Assembly (NCBI GenBank): GCA_003222975.1
Contig: QHXN01000036.1
Coordinates: forward strand, 1-64,000
Reading direction: 5' to 3'
Length of the DNA stretch: 64,000 nucleotides
From: Acidobacteriota bacterium
GTDB lineage: Bacteria; Acidobacteriota; Blastocatellia; Pyrinomonadales; Pyrinomonadaceae
Shown here piece after piece: positions 41,685 to 49,791 of this stretch; within the stretch, counting starts at the first letter, position 1, and each line of letters starts with the position of its first letter. The position numbers and the translations under genes were made by a program. The notes below the pieces were generated by a model. The model was not told where the DNA came from and made no database searches. It saw only the letters and a program-made list of their open reading frames with translations.

Positions 41685-43109
41685 TTGCGCATCGCTTTTC
41701 TGTCGTCTGAGGCTGTGCCTTTCGCCAAGACCGGCGGGCTGGGCGACGTGGCGGGCGCGCTTCCCAAAGCGCTGGCGGAAGAGGGCATTGACGTTTCGCT
41801 CATCCACCCGCTCTACGACACGACGGACAGGCATCTGCTGCGCGAACAGGTCTTTGATAACCTTGAGGTGGACTGGCTCGGGCATCGCCGCAGGGTCTCC
41901 GTCTGGCTGAGCGAGGCGGCGGGCGCGCCCGCGTTTCTGATTGACGCGCCGGAGTATTTCTCGCGCGGTCGTGTTTACGGCGAAGGGGACGACCACTACC
42001 GCTTCGCCTTCTTCAGCAAGGCCGCGCTCTCCCTCCTGGGCCGGCTCGGCCAAGCGCCCGACGCGGTTCACGGCAACGACTGGCCCTGCGGCTTCGCCGT
42101 CGCTTGGCTCCGGGCGGGGCGCGCGTGGGGAGGATTCCTCGCGCGGACGCGGACGCTGCTCTCGATTCACAACCTCGCCTACCAGGGACTGTTCGACGCG
42201 AACGACCTCTGGCGCATCGGCTACCGCCACGGCGAGGAGATGAACGTCTTCATGTCGAACGGCGCGGCCTCTTCGCTGAAGGCCGGCCTGATGACCTCGG
42301 ACGCCATCTCGACCGTCAGCCGCCGCTACTCCTTCGAGATTCAGGGGCCGGAGCAAGGGCACGGCCTCGACTGGCTTCTGCGCCAGCGACAGGACAGGCT
42401 CATCGGCATCACGAACGGCGTTGACTACGACGTGTGGAACCCCGCGACGGACAGGCACCTCGCGGCGCACTTCTCGGCGGACGACCTGCGCGGCAAGCGC
42501 GCCTGCAAGCTCGACCTGCTGCGGCGCTTCGGCCTGCCGGAGGAGCTTGACCGCCCGGTCATCGCGACCATCTCGCGCCTCGTCGCGCAGAAGGGTTACG
42601 ACCTCATCGAGCAGGCCGCCGGGCAGATTCTGGAGGCGGGTGCGTTCTTCATCGCGCTGGGTTCGGGCGAGAGCCGCTACGAGAATTTCTTGCAGGCGCT
42701 GAAGGATCACGCGCCCCGCCGCGTCGCCGTCTATAAGGGCTTCAACGAGCCGCTGGCCCACCAGATCGAGGCCGGGGCCGACATCTTCCTGATGCCCTCG
42801 CTCTACGAGCCGTGCGGCCTGAACCAGATGTACTCGATGCGCTACGGCACCGTCCCCGTGGTGCGCGCCACGGGCGGCCTAGACGACACGGTCGAGCAGT
42901 TCGACCCCGCGACGGGCGAGGGCACGGGCTTCAAGTTCGAGCACTACTCGGCGCAGGCCCTTTCGGACAAGATACGCGAGGCGCTCGTCTGGTACGCGCG
43001 GCCCGCGGCGTGGCGCAGGATTCAGCGGAACGGGATGAGAGTTGACAACTCGTGGCAGGCCGCCGCGCGCAAGTACGTGAGGGTCTATCACGCGCTGTTC
43101 GACCTGTAA
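41685..43109 (+). CDS. glgA: Glycogen synthase (ADP-glucose type, GT5)
   Basis: Adds glucosyl units from ADP-glucose to alpha-1,4-glucan. 474 aa with the KTGGLGDV substrate loop at the N terminus, HNLAYQG, SDAISTVSRRYSFEI, ITNGVDYDVWNP and the C-terminal nucleotide-site block MPSLYEPCGLNQMYSMRYGTVPVVRATGGLDDTV (GT-B fold). The start is TTG at 41685 (MRIAFLSSEAVPF) with AAAGG upstream; no closer ATG gives the conserved N terminus. No glgB, glgC or glgP gene is nearby. Confidence 0.96.
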   Translation: MRIAFLSSEAVPFAKTGGLGDVAGALPKALAEEGIDVSLIHPLYDTTDRHLLREQVFDNLEVDWLGHRRRVSVWLSEAAGAPAFLIDAPEYFSRGRVYGEGDDHYRFAFFSKAALSLLGRLGQAPDAVHGNDWPCGFAVAWLRAGRAWGGFLARTRTLLSIHNLAYQGLFDANDLWRIGYRHGEEMNVFMSNGAASSLKAGLMTSDAISTVSRRYSFEIQGPEQGHGLDWLLRQRQDRLIGITNGVDYDVWNPATDRHLAAHFSADDLRGKRACKLDLLRRFGLPEELDRPVIATISRLVAQKGYDLIEQAAGQILEAGAFFIALGSGESRYENFLQALKDHAPRRVAVYKGFNEPLAHQIEAGADIFLMPSLYEPCGLNQMYSMRYGTVPVVRATGGLDDTVEQFDPATGEGTGFKFEHYSAQALSDKIREALVWYARPAAWRRIQRNGMRVDNSWQAAARKYVRVYHALFDL

Positions 43110-43131
43110 TATCCGGTCGCGGGGCGAAGGA

Positions 43132-43200
43132 GGTTCGGAGTTCAAGCTTTAGCTTGCCGTCGCCGCGCCAAAGAGCAAGCTAAAGCTTGAACTCCGAACC
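43132..43200. repeat. Inverted repeat, GTTCGGA/GTTCAAG words, after glgA
   Basis: Perfect 26-nt arms (43132-43157 and 43175-43200) reading GGTTCGGAGTTCAAGC plus TTTAGCTTGC. Located 22 nt past the glgA stop. Shares its core with the lon element at 38277. Confidence 0.9.
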
Positions 43201-43319
43201 CTCCCCGTCGAAATCCGGTGCAGGTCGCCCGCGGGCAACCGTTATTCATCAAAAGGTTGCGGGTCGAAAATTTATTATTCAACTCGCAGTGATCGAGGCA
43301 ATCGGAGGAGATTTAAAGC

Positions 43320-43667
43320 ATGAGTGAACACGTCAAGGATGTGAGCGACAGCAGTTTCGAGTCGGACGTTTTGAAGTCCGACAGGCCCGTGCTCGTGGAC
43401 TTCTGGGCGCAGTGGTGCGCGCCGTGCCGCATGCTCGCGCCGACGGTCGAGGCCGTCGCCGAGAAGTACGCCGGGAGCGCCACGGTCGTCAAGTTGAACG
43501 TGGACGACAACCCGGCAGTCTCGCAGCGCTACGGCATCAAGGGCATCCCGACGCTCATCCTCTTCAAGGACGGCAAGGAGGAGGAGCGCATCGTCGGCGC
43601 GACCTCGAAGGAGGGCATCGCGCGCATGATTGACAAGCACGTCAGCAGCGGCGCGGCCAGCGCCTGA
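43320..43667 (+). CDS. trxA: Thioredoxin
   Basis: Cytoplasmic disulfide reductase, 115 aa. Active site WCAPC (Cys33, Cys36) follows VLVDFWAQ. The cis-proline loop is GIPTLILFKDG. All fold landmarks are present. The ATG at 43320 follows GGAGGAG. Could be any of several thioredoxin paralogues, so the symbol is a family-level assignment. Confidence 0.94.
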   Translation: MSEHVKDVSDSSFESDVLKSDRPVLVDFWAQWCAPCRMLAPTVEAVAEKYAGSATVVKLNVDDNPAVSQRYGIKGIPTLILFKDGKEEERIVGATSKEGIARMIDKHVSSGAASA

Positions 43668-43820
43668 AATCCGCCGACGGGCGCGCGGCGCGAGCGTTGT
43701 TTTCAGTAGAAACGCGCGTGTCCTTTCATGTGCCTGACTGAGAGCCGGCAGTGGTCGGCCACGCTTTCCGGTTCGCGCGCCCCGTCGGCGGCGCGGGCCA
43801 CGGCGGGTCAGTCGCGACTG

Positions 43821-44222
43821 ATGAAACCAACCCCAGCCAGACGCGCCGCGCAGCGCCGCTCGTTCGAGGAGCGCTTGACCGCCAAGCGCGCGCGCGCCGT
43901 CGAGGACGCCAAGTTCCGCGCGCGGCAGGCGCAAGGGAAGCTCCGCCGCTTCGTCCGCATACGCTTCCGCCGCGAGGAGGTCGTCGAGGCGCTCGCGCTC
44001 CGGCGCGGCGACTGCAACCGCTGCGGCGCGTGCTGCGAGATACTTTTCAAGTGCCCGTTCCTCAAGAAGCACCGCGACGGCACGACCTCCTGCGGCATCT
44101 ACGAAGACCGGCCCTCGCAGTGCCGCCTCTTCCCCCTCGACCGCCGCGACCTCGCAGAGGTGCGCGGCACGTGCAGCTTCTACTTCATCGAGAAGCCCAT
44201 CAAGCTGGAAAAGGCCAGTTGA
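43821..44222 (+). CDS. YkgJ-family cysteine-cluster protein
   Basis: 133 aa from MKPTPARRAAQ (the ORF track begins 31 codons earlier at 43728; neither start has a clear ribosome-binding site). A very basic helical N terminus (RRSFEERLTAKRARAVEDAKFRARQAQGKLRRF) precedes the cysteine cluster CNRCGACCEILFKCPFL, then CGIYEDRPSQCRLFP and a final Cys in RGTCSF. The pattern fits the YkgJ/UPF0153 family of putative Zn- or Fe-S-binding proteins. Function unknown. It shares direction with trxA and purA. Confidence 0.85.
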   Translation: MKPTPARRAAQRRSFEERLTAKRARAVEDAKFRARQAQGKLRRFVRIRFRREEVVEALALRRGDCNRCGACCEILFKCPFLKKHRDGTTSCGIYEDRPSQCRLFPLDRRDLAEVRGTCSFYFIEKPIKLEKAS

Positions 44223-44229
44223 ATTTTTG

Positions 44230-44316
44230 ATTTGCGATTTTTGATTTTTGATTTCCGCGGGATGGCGGCGCAGCCTTCTCCGGCAAATCAAAAATCGCAA
44301 ATCAAAAATCGCAAAT
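44230..44316. repeat. Inverted repeat, GATTTGC/GATTTTT heptad words, touching purA
   Basis: Left arm GATTTGC-GATTTTT-GATTTTT-GATTTCC begins 7 nt after the YkgJ-type stop. The right arm AAATCAAAAATCGCAAAT (44299-44316) pairs with 44230-44247, plus a second copy at 44285-44302. The right arm overlaps the first possible purA start codon (44315). Confidence 0.9.
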
Positions 44317-44320
44317 GCTT

Positions 44321-45640
44321 ATGTCGAGAGTCGTAGTCATCATCGGCGCGCAGTGGGGCGACGAGGGCAAGGGCAAGGTCGTTGACCTCCTGGCCGAGCG
44401 CTTCGACGTGGTGGCGCGCTACCAGGGCGGGCACAACGCGGGCCACTCCGTCAAAGTCGGCGAGAAGGCTTACGCGCTGCACCTCATCCCTTCGGGCATC
44501 ATCCATCCGGGCAAGACCTGTGTGCTCGGCAACGGGATGGTCATTGACCCCATCGCCTTCTTCGCCGAGGCCGACCGCCTCTCTGCCCAGGGGCTTCAGG
44601 TCACGCCCGAACGTGTGAAGGTCAGCGCGCGCGCGCATCTCATACTCCCCTACCACCGCGCCCTCGACCACACGAGCGAGGAGCGGCTCGGCAACGAGAA
44701 GGTCGGCACGACCCTGCGCGGCATCGGCCCCGCCTACGAAGACAAGGCCGGACGCCGCGGCATACGCGTCGCCGACGCCGTCAACCCGGAGCTGCTGCGC
44801 TCGCGCATCGAGCGCAACATCGAGGACGCGAACCTCGTCATTCGGCGCTACCGCGGAACGACCTTGGACGCCAAACAGGTCTTCGAGGAGATCGCCCCGC
44901 TCGCCGAGCGCCTCGAACCGTTCATCACGGACACGACCGCTTATCTTAACAACGCCTTGCGCGAAGGCCGCTCCGTCTTAGTCGAAGGCGCGCAGGCGAC
45001 GCTCCTCGACGTAGATCACGGCACTTACCCTTTCGTCACCTCTTCGAGCACCACGTCGGGCGGCGCGTGCGCCGGACTCGGCCTCGCGCCGCAGAAGATC
45101 AGCGGCGTGCTCGGCATCGTCCGCACCTACACGACGCGCGTCGGCGAAGGCCCCTTTCCGACCGAGATGTTGGAAGGCGAGGCCGAGATCGGCCAACTGA
45201 TACGCGAGCGCGGACACGAGTACGGCGTCTCGACCGGAAGGCCACGCCGCTGCGGCTGGTTCGACGCCTTCGCCACGCGCTACGCCGCCGAGATCAACGG
45301 CTTCGACTCGGTCGCGCTCACCAAGCTCGACATCCTCGACACGCTCGACGAGATCAAGGTCTGCACCGGCTACCGCCTGCGCGGACGCGCGTGCGAGTCG
45401 TTCCCCGCCGTCTCGCAGGAGCTGCGCGAGGTCGAACCCGTTTACGAGACGCTGCCCGGCTGGAAGTCTTCGACCGAGGGCGTCACGGAGTTGGACAAGT
45501 TGCCCGCGGCGGCGCGCGACTACGTCCGTTTCATCTCCGAACGGATCGGCGTCGCCGTCGGCCTCGTCTCGACCGGCCCCGAACGCGGCCAGACCATCCT
45601 CGTCCGCGACTCCGCGCTCGACCAGTGGCTCAACCCCTGA
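44321..45640 (+). CDS. purA: Adenylosuccinate synthetase
   Basis: Makes adenylosuccinate from IMP, aspartate and GTP, the first committed step to AMP. 439 aa from ATG 44321 (MSRVVVIIGAQWG); an in-frame ATG at 44315 adds two residues. Landmarks: GAQWGDEGKGKVVD, HNAGHSV, LGNGMVIDP, GTTLRGIGPAYEDKAGRRG and the GTP-binding QATLLDVDHGTYPFVTSSS. No Shine-Dalgarno sequence is visible because a heptad inverted repeat runs directly into the start. Confidence 0.97.
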   Translation: MSRVVVIIGAQWGDEGKGKVVDLLAERFDVVARYQGGHNAGHSVKVGEKAYALHLIPSGIIHPGKTCVLGNGMVIDPIAFFAEADRLSAQGLQVTPERVKVSARAHLILPYHRALDHTSEERLGNEKVGTTLRGIGPAYEDKAGRRGIRVADAVNPELLRSRIERNIEDANLVIRRYRGTTLDAKQVFEEIAPLAERLEPFITDTTAYLNNALREGRSVLVEGAQATLLDVDHGTYPFVTSSSTTSGGACAGLGLAPQKISGVLGIVRTYTTRVGEGPFPTEMLEGEAEIGQLIRERGHEYGVSTGRPRRCGWFDAFATRYAAEINGFDSVALTKLDILDTLDEIKVCTGYRLRGRACESFPAVSQELREVEPVYETLPGWKSSTEGVTELDKLPAAARDYVRFISERIGVAVGLVSTGPERGQTILVRDSALDQWLNP

Positions 45641-45731
45641 GCGTCGGGCGGCCCGGCGTCGGCGCGGGGCCTGCGACTTCACCCTGCGCGCCTCCCCCTG
45701 CGCGCCGCCCGCGCTGTGCTAAACTTTCGCC

Positions 45732-46061
45732 GTGAGAAGAGGCCGCAGAAAAATCGTGCGCGTGCCCGCCTCGCTGCCCGTCGAGTGGGGGCTGACGAAG
45801 AAGTACCAGTACCACGGTAAGATCACGAGCCTGAGCGCCGGCGGCTGCCTGCTTGAGACCAACGCGATTCAACCCCTCTACGGCAAGACGCTCTACATAC
45901 GTGTCCCGCTGCCCGACCGGGAGTGGTGGGAGGTGCAGGGCGAGGTGCTCTACTACGTGCGCGAAGTCGGCTTCGGCTTGCAGTTCTCCGAGATGACCGA
46001 CGACGACCGGAGCACGCTCCGGCAACTCATGCAGCACTACCGCGAAAATCCACCCGCGTGA
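45732..46061 (+). CDS. PilZ-domain protein
   Basis: Single-domain 109-aa protein. The basic N terminus RRGRRKIVRVPASLPVEW provides the RxxxR part, followed by GKITSLSAGGCLLET, matching the (D/N)xSxxG element with Leu-Ser-Ala-Gly-Gly. A beta barrel follows (YIRVPLPDREWWEVQGEVLYYV...GFGLQF). Such proteins bind c-di-GMP and act as receptors. The (D/N) position is Ser here, so binding is less certain. GTG start at 45732. A c-di-GMP enzyme lies at 51-53.5 kb. Confidence 0.82.
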   Translation: MRRGRRKIVRVPASLPVEWGLTKKYQYHGKITSLSAGGCLLETNAIQPLYGKTLYIRVPLPDREWWEVQGEVLYYVREVGFGLQFSEMTDDDRSTLRQLMQHYRENPPA

Positions 46062-46082
46062 CTCGTGCCGCTTTGCTTCAGA

Positions 46083-46111
46083 TTGAATAATTGAATGGCG
46101 ATTACTATAAT
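46083..46111 (+). promoter_or_regulatory. tRNA-Lys promoter
   Basis: TTGAAT (46083-46088), 17 nt, consensus TATAAT (46106-46111), 14 nt before the mature tRNA 5' end. Confidence 0.82.
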
Positions 46112-46125
46112 CACTCCACTCCCTG

Positions 46126-46198
46126 GGGCCGTTAGCTCAGTTGGTAGAGCATCCGGCTTTTAACCGGAGGGTCGCAGGTTCGAACCCTGCACGGCCCA
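46126..46198 (+). tRNA. tRNA-Lys (anticodon TTT)
   Basis: 73-nt cloverleaf. Acceptor GGGCCGT / ACGGCCC plus discriminator A, D arm with AGCTCAGTTGGTAGAGC, anticodon arm CCGGC-TTTTAA-CCGG with TTT, T arm GCAGG-TTCGAAC-CCTGC. CCA is not encoded. Confidence 0.97.
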
Positions 46199-46210
46199 TT
46201 CAGGCTGTTA

Positions 46211-46250
46211 AGAATCGAGGGCCGCTCTCGCGAGAGCGGCCCTCGATTCT
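46211..46250 (+). terminator. Terminator after tRNA-Lys
   Basis: A 40-nt perfect palindrome: AGAATCGAGGGCCGCTCTCG and its exact complement with no unpaired loop by sequence, followed by TTCC, 12 nt past the tRNA. Confidence 0.85.
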
Positions 46251-46269
46251 TTCCTGACCTTCTAAAATG

Positions 46270-46770
46270 TCAGCGCCGGTCGCAGGCGAGCGCCGCCTGG
46301 AGTTGATTCAGCGCGCGGTTGACCGACTCAAGCGCCTCTTCGCGGTGGCCGTGGAAGTCGTGCGCCGCGTGCTGCAAGTCGTTCCGCGCACGCTCAAGCG
46401 CGCGAATCCCTTCCCTTATCTCCGGGTGACGCTCCCTACGGTCGGCGGACGCGGGCATCGTGTAAGCGGCACGCTCGAAGGAGAAGCCGGGCGGCATTGA
46501 CCCCGGCAAGCTCAGGCCGGCGCGGTCGCTCTCAAGCGCGAGGCGCAGTTGGCGTATGGCGTTGTCGGTCGCCTCGATGGCTTCCGCCTTGTGGCCGCAG
46601 AAGTCGTGCGCGGCCTCTTGCAGTTCCCCCTTCGCCCTTTCGAGCGCGCCGATGGCCTTGCGGATCATCGGGTGGCGTTCGCGCTCCGCGGCCCGCGCGT
46701 TCGTGGCGGTCGCCGCCAGGGCGCACATCAACGTCAGACAACTCAAGATTGCTGTCAGTCTCTTCGTCAT
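46270..46770 (-). CDS. Secreted protein with two HDF-GH helical repeats
   Basis: 166 aa. Signal peptide MTKRLTAILSCLTLMCALAATATNARA. The mature part is an internal duplication: ERHPMIRKAIGALERAKGEL then AAHDFCGHKAEAIEATDNAIRQL, and again ERHPEIREGIRALERARNDL then AAHDFHGHREEALESVNRALNQL. The shared signature is AAHDFxGH. The ATG at 46770 has AGGAGG 7 nt upstream. I do not know the function; His, Asp and Glu in each unit could bind metal, but that is a guess. Confidence 0.82.
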   Translation of the reverse strand: MTKRLTAILSCLTLMCALAATATNARAAERERHPMIRKAIGALERAKGELQEAAHDFCGHKAEAIEATDNAIRQLRLALESDRAGLSLPGSMPPGFSFERAAYTMPASADRRERHPEIREGIRALERARNDLQHAAHDFHGHREEALESVNRALNQLQAALACDRR

Positions 46771-46960
46771 ACTCATCCTCCTCGTTATTATTTTCGGGTA
46801 TGGGAGAGACAAACTCGACCGTGGCCGGAGTCCCGAGGCAGGAGGAACGTCCGAGCGCCGCTTCGGCGCACGGCCACAATCGAGCGGAGGGGCGAACGCA
46901 GTTTAAGACGCGCGGCGCGGCGGAAAAGTCGAATGAATTTACGCGCCGCGGCTGTCCGAC

Positions 46961-47755
46961 TCAGGCCGCGACCGCACGCGGCACTTCGGCGAGCACGGAG
47001 CGCATCCCGACGTGCTTGAGGAGGAGTTCGAGGTAGCAGGAGAAGCGGTGTAGGAAGAGGCGCGCGCCGCCGAACCGTTGGGCCGCTTTGAAGTCTTCGA
47101 CGAATGACAGGCAGGCGTCCGAGTCTTTCTGCATCAGGTACTGCATGCTCCCCTCGCGGAAGTCTTCGAGCCGCTCGGCGAACAGCCACTGCGACGCGGG
47201 GTCGCTGCGCCAAAGGGCGTGTCGTGCGCTGCGGAGCAGTGCGCCCAAGTCTTCGTAAAGCATGAGAGAGTTGTCACGCTTGGCCCGGATGTCTTTGAAG
47301 AGTTGCGCGCCGTCCAGCCCCGGCTCGAACAAGCGGGCGAGGTTGATGGTGGACTGCTGGAAGCAATTGCGCAGAAGGTCGTGCGCATCCTTGAGGCGTG
47401 AGTGCGTCTCCGCACGGCCTTCGGCGTCTTCGAGGCCGGGCAGACTCCTCTCAAACACAGTCCTCAGTTCATGCCTCAGTGCGAAGCCGGTTCTCTCCAG
47501 CTCCTCGGAAAGATCGCCGGGCAGTTCGAGGCCGGCGCAACTTGAGTCCAGGCCGCATGCCGTCGCCAGCCCTTCCGAGCGGACGACATCGAGGAGAAAC
47601 AGCGCCTCGTCCGCCGGCCCGCGGAGGCGGACTGTCGTCCCCACGCCGTCCAGGTAGCCCAGAAGGCGGTTGAGGTCGGAGAAGACTCCGCACAGGAGTT
47701 CACTCACTTCTCTGTTTTCGATTCCCGCGACGATTGCGCGCAGTTGATGTTGCAA
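46961..47755 (-). CDS. Helical cytoplasmic protein, unknown
   Basis: 264 aa, TTG start at 47755 with GGAGG 9 nt upstream. No signal or membrane segment. Almost entirely helical, with leucine-rich stretches (VSELLCGVFSDLNRLLGYLDGV, LYEDLGALLRSARHALW) and scattered Cys. No motif recognised. It lies alone between the duplicated-repeat secreted protein and a broken Uma2 gene. Confidence 0.65.
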   Translation of the reverse strand: MQHQLRAIVAGIENREVSELLCGVFSDLNRLLGYLDGVGTTVRLRGPADEALFLLDVVRSEGLATACGLDSSCAGLELPGDLSEELERTGFALRHELRTVFERSLPGLEDAEGRAETHSRLKDAHDLLRNCFQQSTINLARLFEPGLDGAQLFKDIRAKRDNSLMLYEDLGALLRSARHALWRSDPASQWLFAERLEDFREGSMQYLMQKDSDACLSFVEDFKAAQRFGGARLFLHRFSCYLELLLKHVGMRSVLAEVPRAVAA

Positions 47756-48103
47756 GACAGGAAACCTCCGTTCTTGGGAGAATAGATAGGTTCGTCCCCC
47801 TTGCTGAAGTCCCTTGCTCGAACTGATGTGCTTGGCGTGAAGAACCCTTCGGATAGGTGTTTCGGGGCCGCCCGCTTGGAAGGTTGCCGGAGGTCGGACG
47901 ACCCGACCGGCGTGGGCTAAATTGAACTTAGCACTTGCGGGCCGGTTGAGACAAGCAATTTTTTAGCCGGGATGTCTGAAAGGCTGTTCGGAAAATATAA
48001 AGACCTTACCGAAGCCGAAGGTGCTAACATTGATCGAAAAGAGAGAGGCGGCGACCATCGCCGGTTAAAGACCGCCGCCGTTTGAGGAGCAAGCGAGACG
48101 AGT
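47756..48103. other. Divergent gap without a gene
   Basis: 348 bp between the leftward helical-protein gene and the rightward Uma2 remnant. On the minus strand, TTGTCT-17-CTAAGT near 47930-47960 is a possible weak promoter. The right half is AT-richer than the surroundings. Nothing else recognised. Confidence 0.35.
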
Positions 48104-48675
48104 TTGCGAAAGGTCAAGCCTCATTTGAGCGTGGCGGAGTACCTTGCGGGCGAGCGCGACAGCGACGTGCGCCACGAATACGTTGATGGTCAGGTTTACG
48201 CGATGGCGGGCGCGAGCGACCGTCACAACCGTATCGCCTTAAACATCGCATCGCGCCTGAACGAACATCTCGTGAACGACGAGCGCGAGGCGTTCGTGTC
48301 CGACATGAAAATCAAGGTTGAAGAGGCGCTTTACTATTACCCGGATGTTGTCGTGCGTGCGACCCGCCCGGCGGCGATGCGTACTTTCGGACTCAACCGC
48401 GCCTGATAGTCGAAGTCACCTCGCCCTCGACCGAGCGCGTTGACCGCCACGAGAAACTGCACGCGTACAGGCGCATCGAGAGCTTGCAGGAATACGTCCT
48501 GGTGTCGCAGGACGCGCCGCCGATCGAAGTTCACCGGCGCGGCGCACGTGTCGAATGGTCGCGCGAAGTCCTGACCGAGCCGCTCGAACAACTTGCGCTC
48601 GCCTCCGTCGGCCTCACACTCAGCCTGAGTGACGTTTCTCGCAACGTGAGGTTTGACGAAGCGGGCGAAACTTAG
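48104..48675 (+). pseudogene. Uma2-family nuclease-fold gene broken by a frameshift
   Basis: The first part (48104-~48355) encodes VAEYLAGERDSDVRHEYVDGQVYAMAGAS, NIASRLNEHL and YYYPDVVV, the Uma2 (DUF820) PD-(D/E)xK-like core. The frame then runs into a stop at 48406. One base missing near 48357 would restore the expected CDPPGGDAYFRTQPRLIVEV, which continues open to SLQEYVLVSQD and a stop at 48675. The gene is therefore complete except for a 1-nt deletion. This may be a genuine pseudogene or a sequencing error. The TTG start is uncertain. Uma2 genes are abundant, mobile and often decayed; their role is poorly known. Confidence 0.85.
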
Positions 48676-48750
48676 CCGCGGGTGTGCTAATTGGGAATTA
48701 ATGCCTCTTCATTGCGTGAGAAAGACAAGCGTTGAAGGGTGTCCTTAGGC

Positions 48751-48963
48751 TCAAGGTTCGGCTTCCGCCTCGTCTCTCTTCCTGGTCCACATATCCGCCA
48801 TGTGTTTGGCCTCGGCCTCGGTCAGGTTGTCGCAGGCGACTTCGGCGCTGCCCTCTTTGACCTCCACCACCTCCCAGTCGGGTGCGTCCGGGTCGAGTCC
48901 GGGGCAGCCCGGCGTCACTCTCACTTCATAGGTCTCTGTATATTTTTTCGTGCTGTCATCCAT
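48751..48963 (-). CDS. Small acidic protein, unknown
   Basis: 70 aa, MDDSTKKYTETYEVRVTPGCPG then DWEVVEVKEGSAEVACDNLTEAEAKHMADMW and a charged tail. It looks like a small alpha/beta domain. GAGAAG lies upstream of the ATG. No family recognised. It stands alone. Confidence 0.55.
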   Translation of the reverse strand: MDDSTKKYTETYEVRVTPGCPGLDPDAPDWEVVEVKEGSAEVACDNLTEAEAKHMADMWTRKRDEAEAEP

Positions 48964-49034
48964 AAGGCCGCTTCTCCGAAGAAAGGCGCGGGGCGGGTTT
49001 CCAAAACTCCGCCCGCGCGCGTCTCAATTAAAAC

Positions 49035-49604
49035 CTACGTGCACCGGCACTGATTCCTCGTCGGAGCGCCGACGGGTGTGAGGCCGCGCCCGTCCCAGCG
49101 GTATTGCGTGACCTCCGTGTAGTCGCAGCGCTGCCCGCTCCCGTAGACGCGCTCGACCGTGAGCATGCCGTCTTCGATCTTTATGTAGTGGTCTAGCTGG
49201 CAACTGGACCCTTCGGCCACGGGCAGAGTCGCGAGCAGCACGGCCTGCCCGTTCCGCAGCGTGTAAACGCGGGCCTCAGCCGTGCCGGGGCCGTTGACCT
49301 GGCCGTAGCGTAGGACGAAAGCCTCCTCCTCTTTCTTGTCGCCCGTCAGGTCGCCGTAATACGGGCCGTCCACGAGGCCCAGGCCCCACTGCACGCCCGG
49401 CGCGACGTTCTCCGCGTAGAACCCGTCTATGAGCTTGTAGGATTTACCGTCCAGAGGGAACGTGTAGTTCCTGAAGTCTATCTGATGGATGGTGATGATG
49501 GACGGTAGGGGCGGCGCGGAAGCACGCCGCTTGTTACGGGATTGCGTCGAGCCGCTCATCGCAAACAAGACCAGCAACACAAAGGCCGTGACGAGTCGCT
49601 TCAA
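49035..49604 (-). CDS. Secreted protein, unknown
   Basis: 189 aa with an N-terminal signal peptide (MKRLVTAFVLLVLFAMSGSTQS). The mature part is beta-rich: IDFRNYTFPLDG, WGLGLVDGPYYGDLTGDKKEEEAFVLRYG, RVYTLRNGQAVLLATLPVAEGSSCQLDHYIKIEDGML. The GDLTGDKKEEEAFV segment resembles the Asp-rich turns of FG-GAP/VCBS-like surface proteins. It ends in CRCT. TTG start at 49604 with AGGAG upstream. Function unknown. Confidence 0.72.
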   Translation of the reverse strand: MKRLVTAFVLLVLFAMSGSTQSRNKRRASAPPLPSIITIHQIDFRNYTFPLDGKSYKLIDGFYAENVAPGVQWGLGLVDGPYYGDLTGDKKEEEAFVLRYGQVNGPGTAEARVYTLRNGQAVLLATLPVAEGSSCQLDHYIKIEDGMLTVERVYGSGQRCDYTEVTQYRWDGRGLTPVGAPTRNQCRCT

Positions 49605-49791
49605 TACCTACCAACTCCTTTTAATGATTGGTTCGTCGTCTGCCTGAATTAATAAGCGAAGTCGGCCCACTTTACAAGTCGCGAACCGTTCAATCCGCCC
49701 GCGGCAGACAATTCGCCGCGGTTTGCGGCCTGCCCGCCGCACGCTTACCTGCGGACGGGCGCACGCCGCCGCCGCGTATTATGATGCGCGT

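Noticed and set aside
49605-49791. Cobalamin riboswitch before the NiCoT gene
   Set aside because: No recognisable B12-box or paired core; the gap is short and unstructured by eye.
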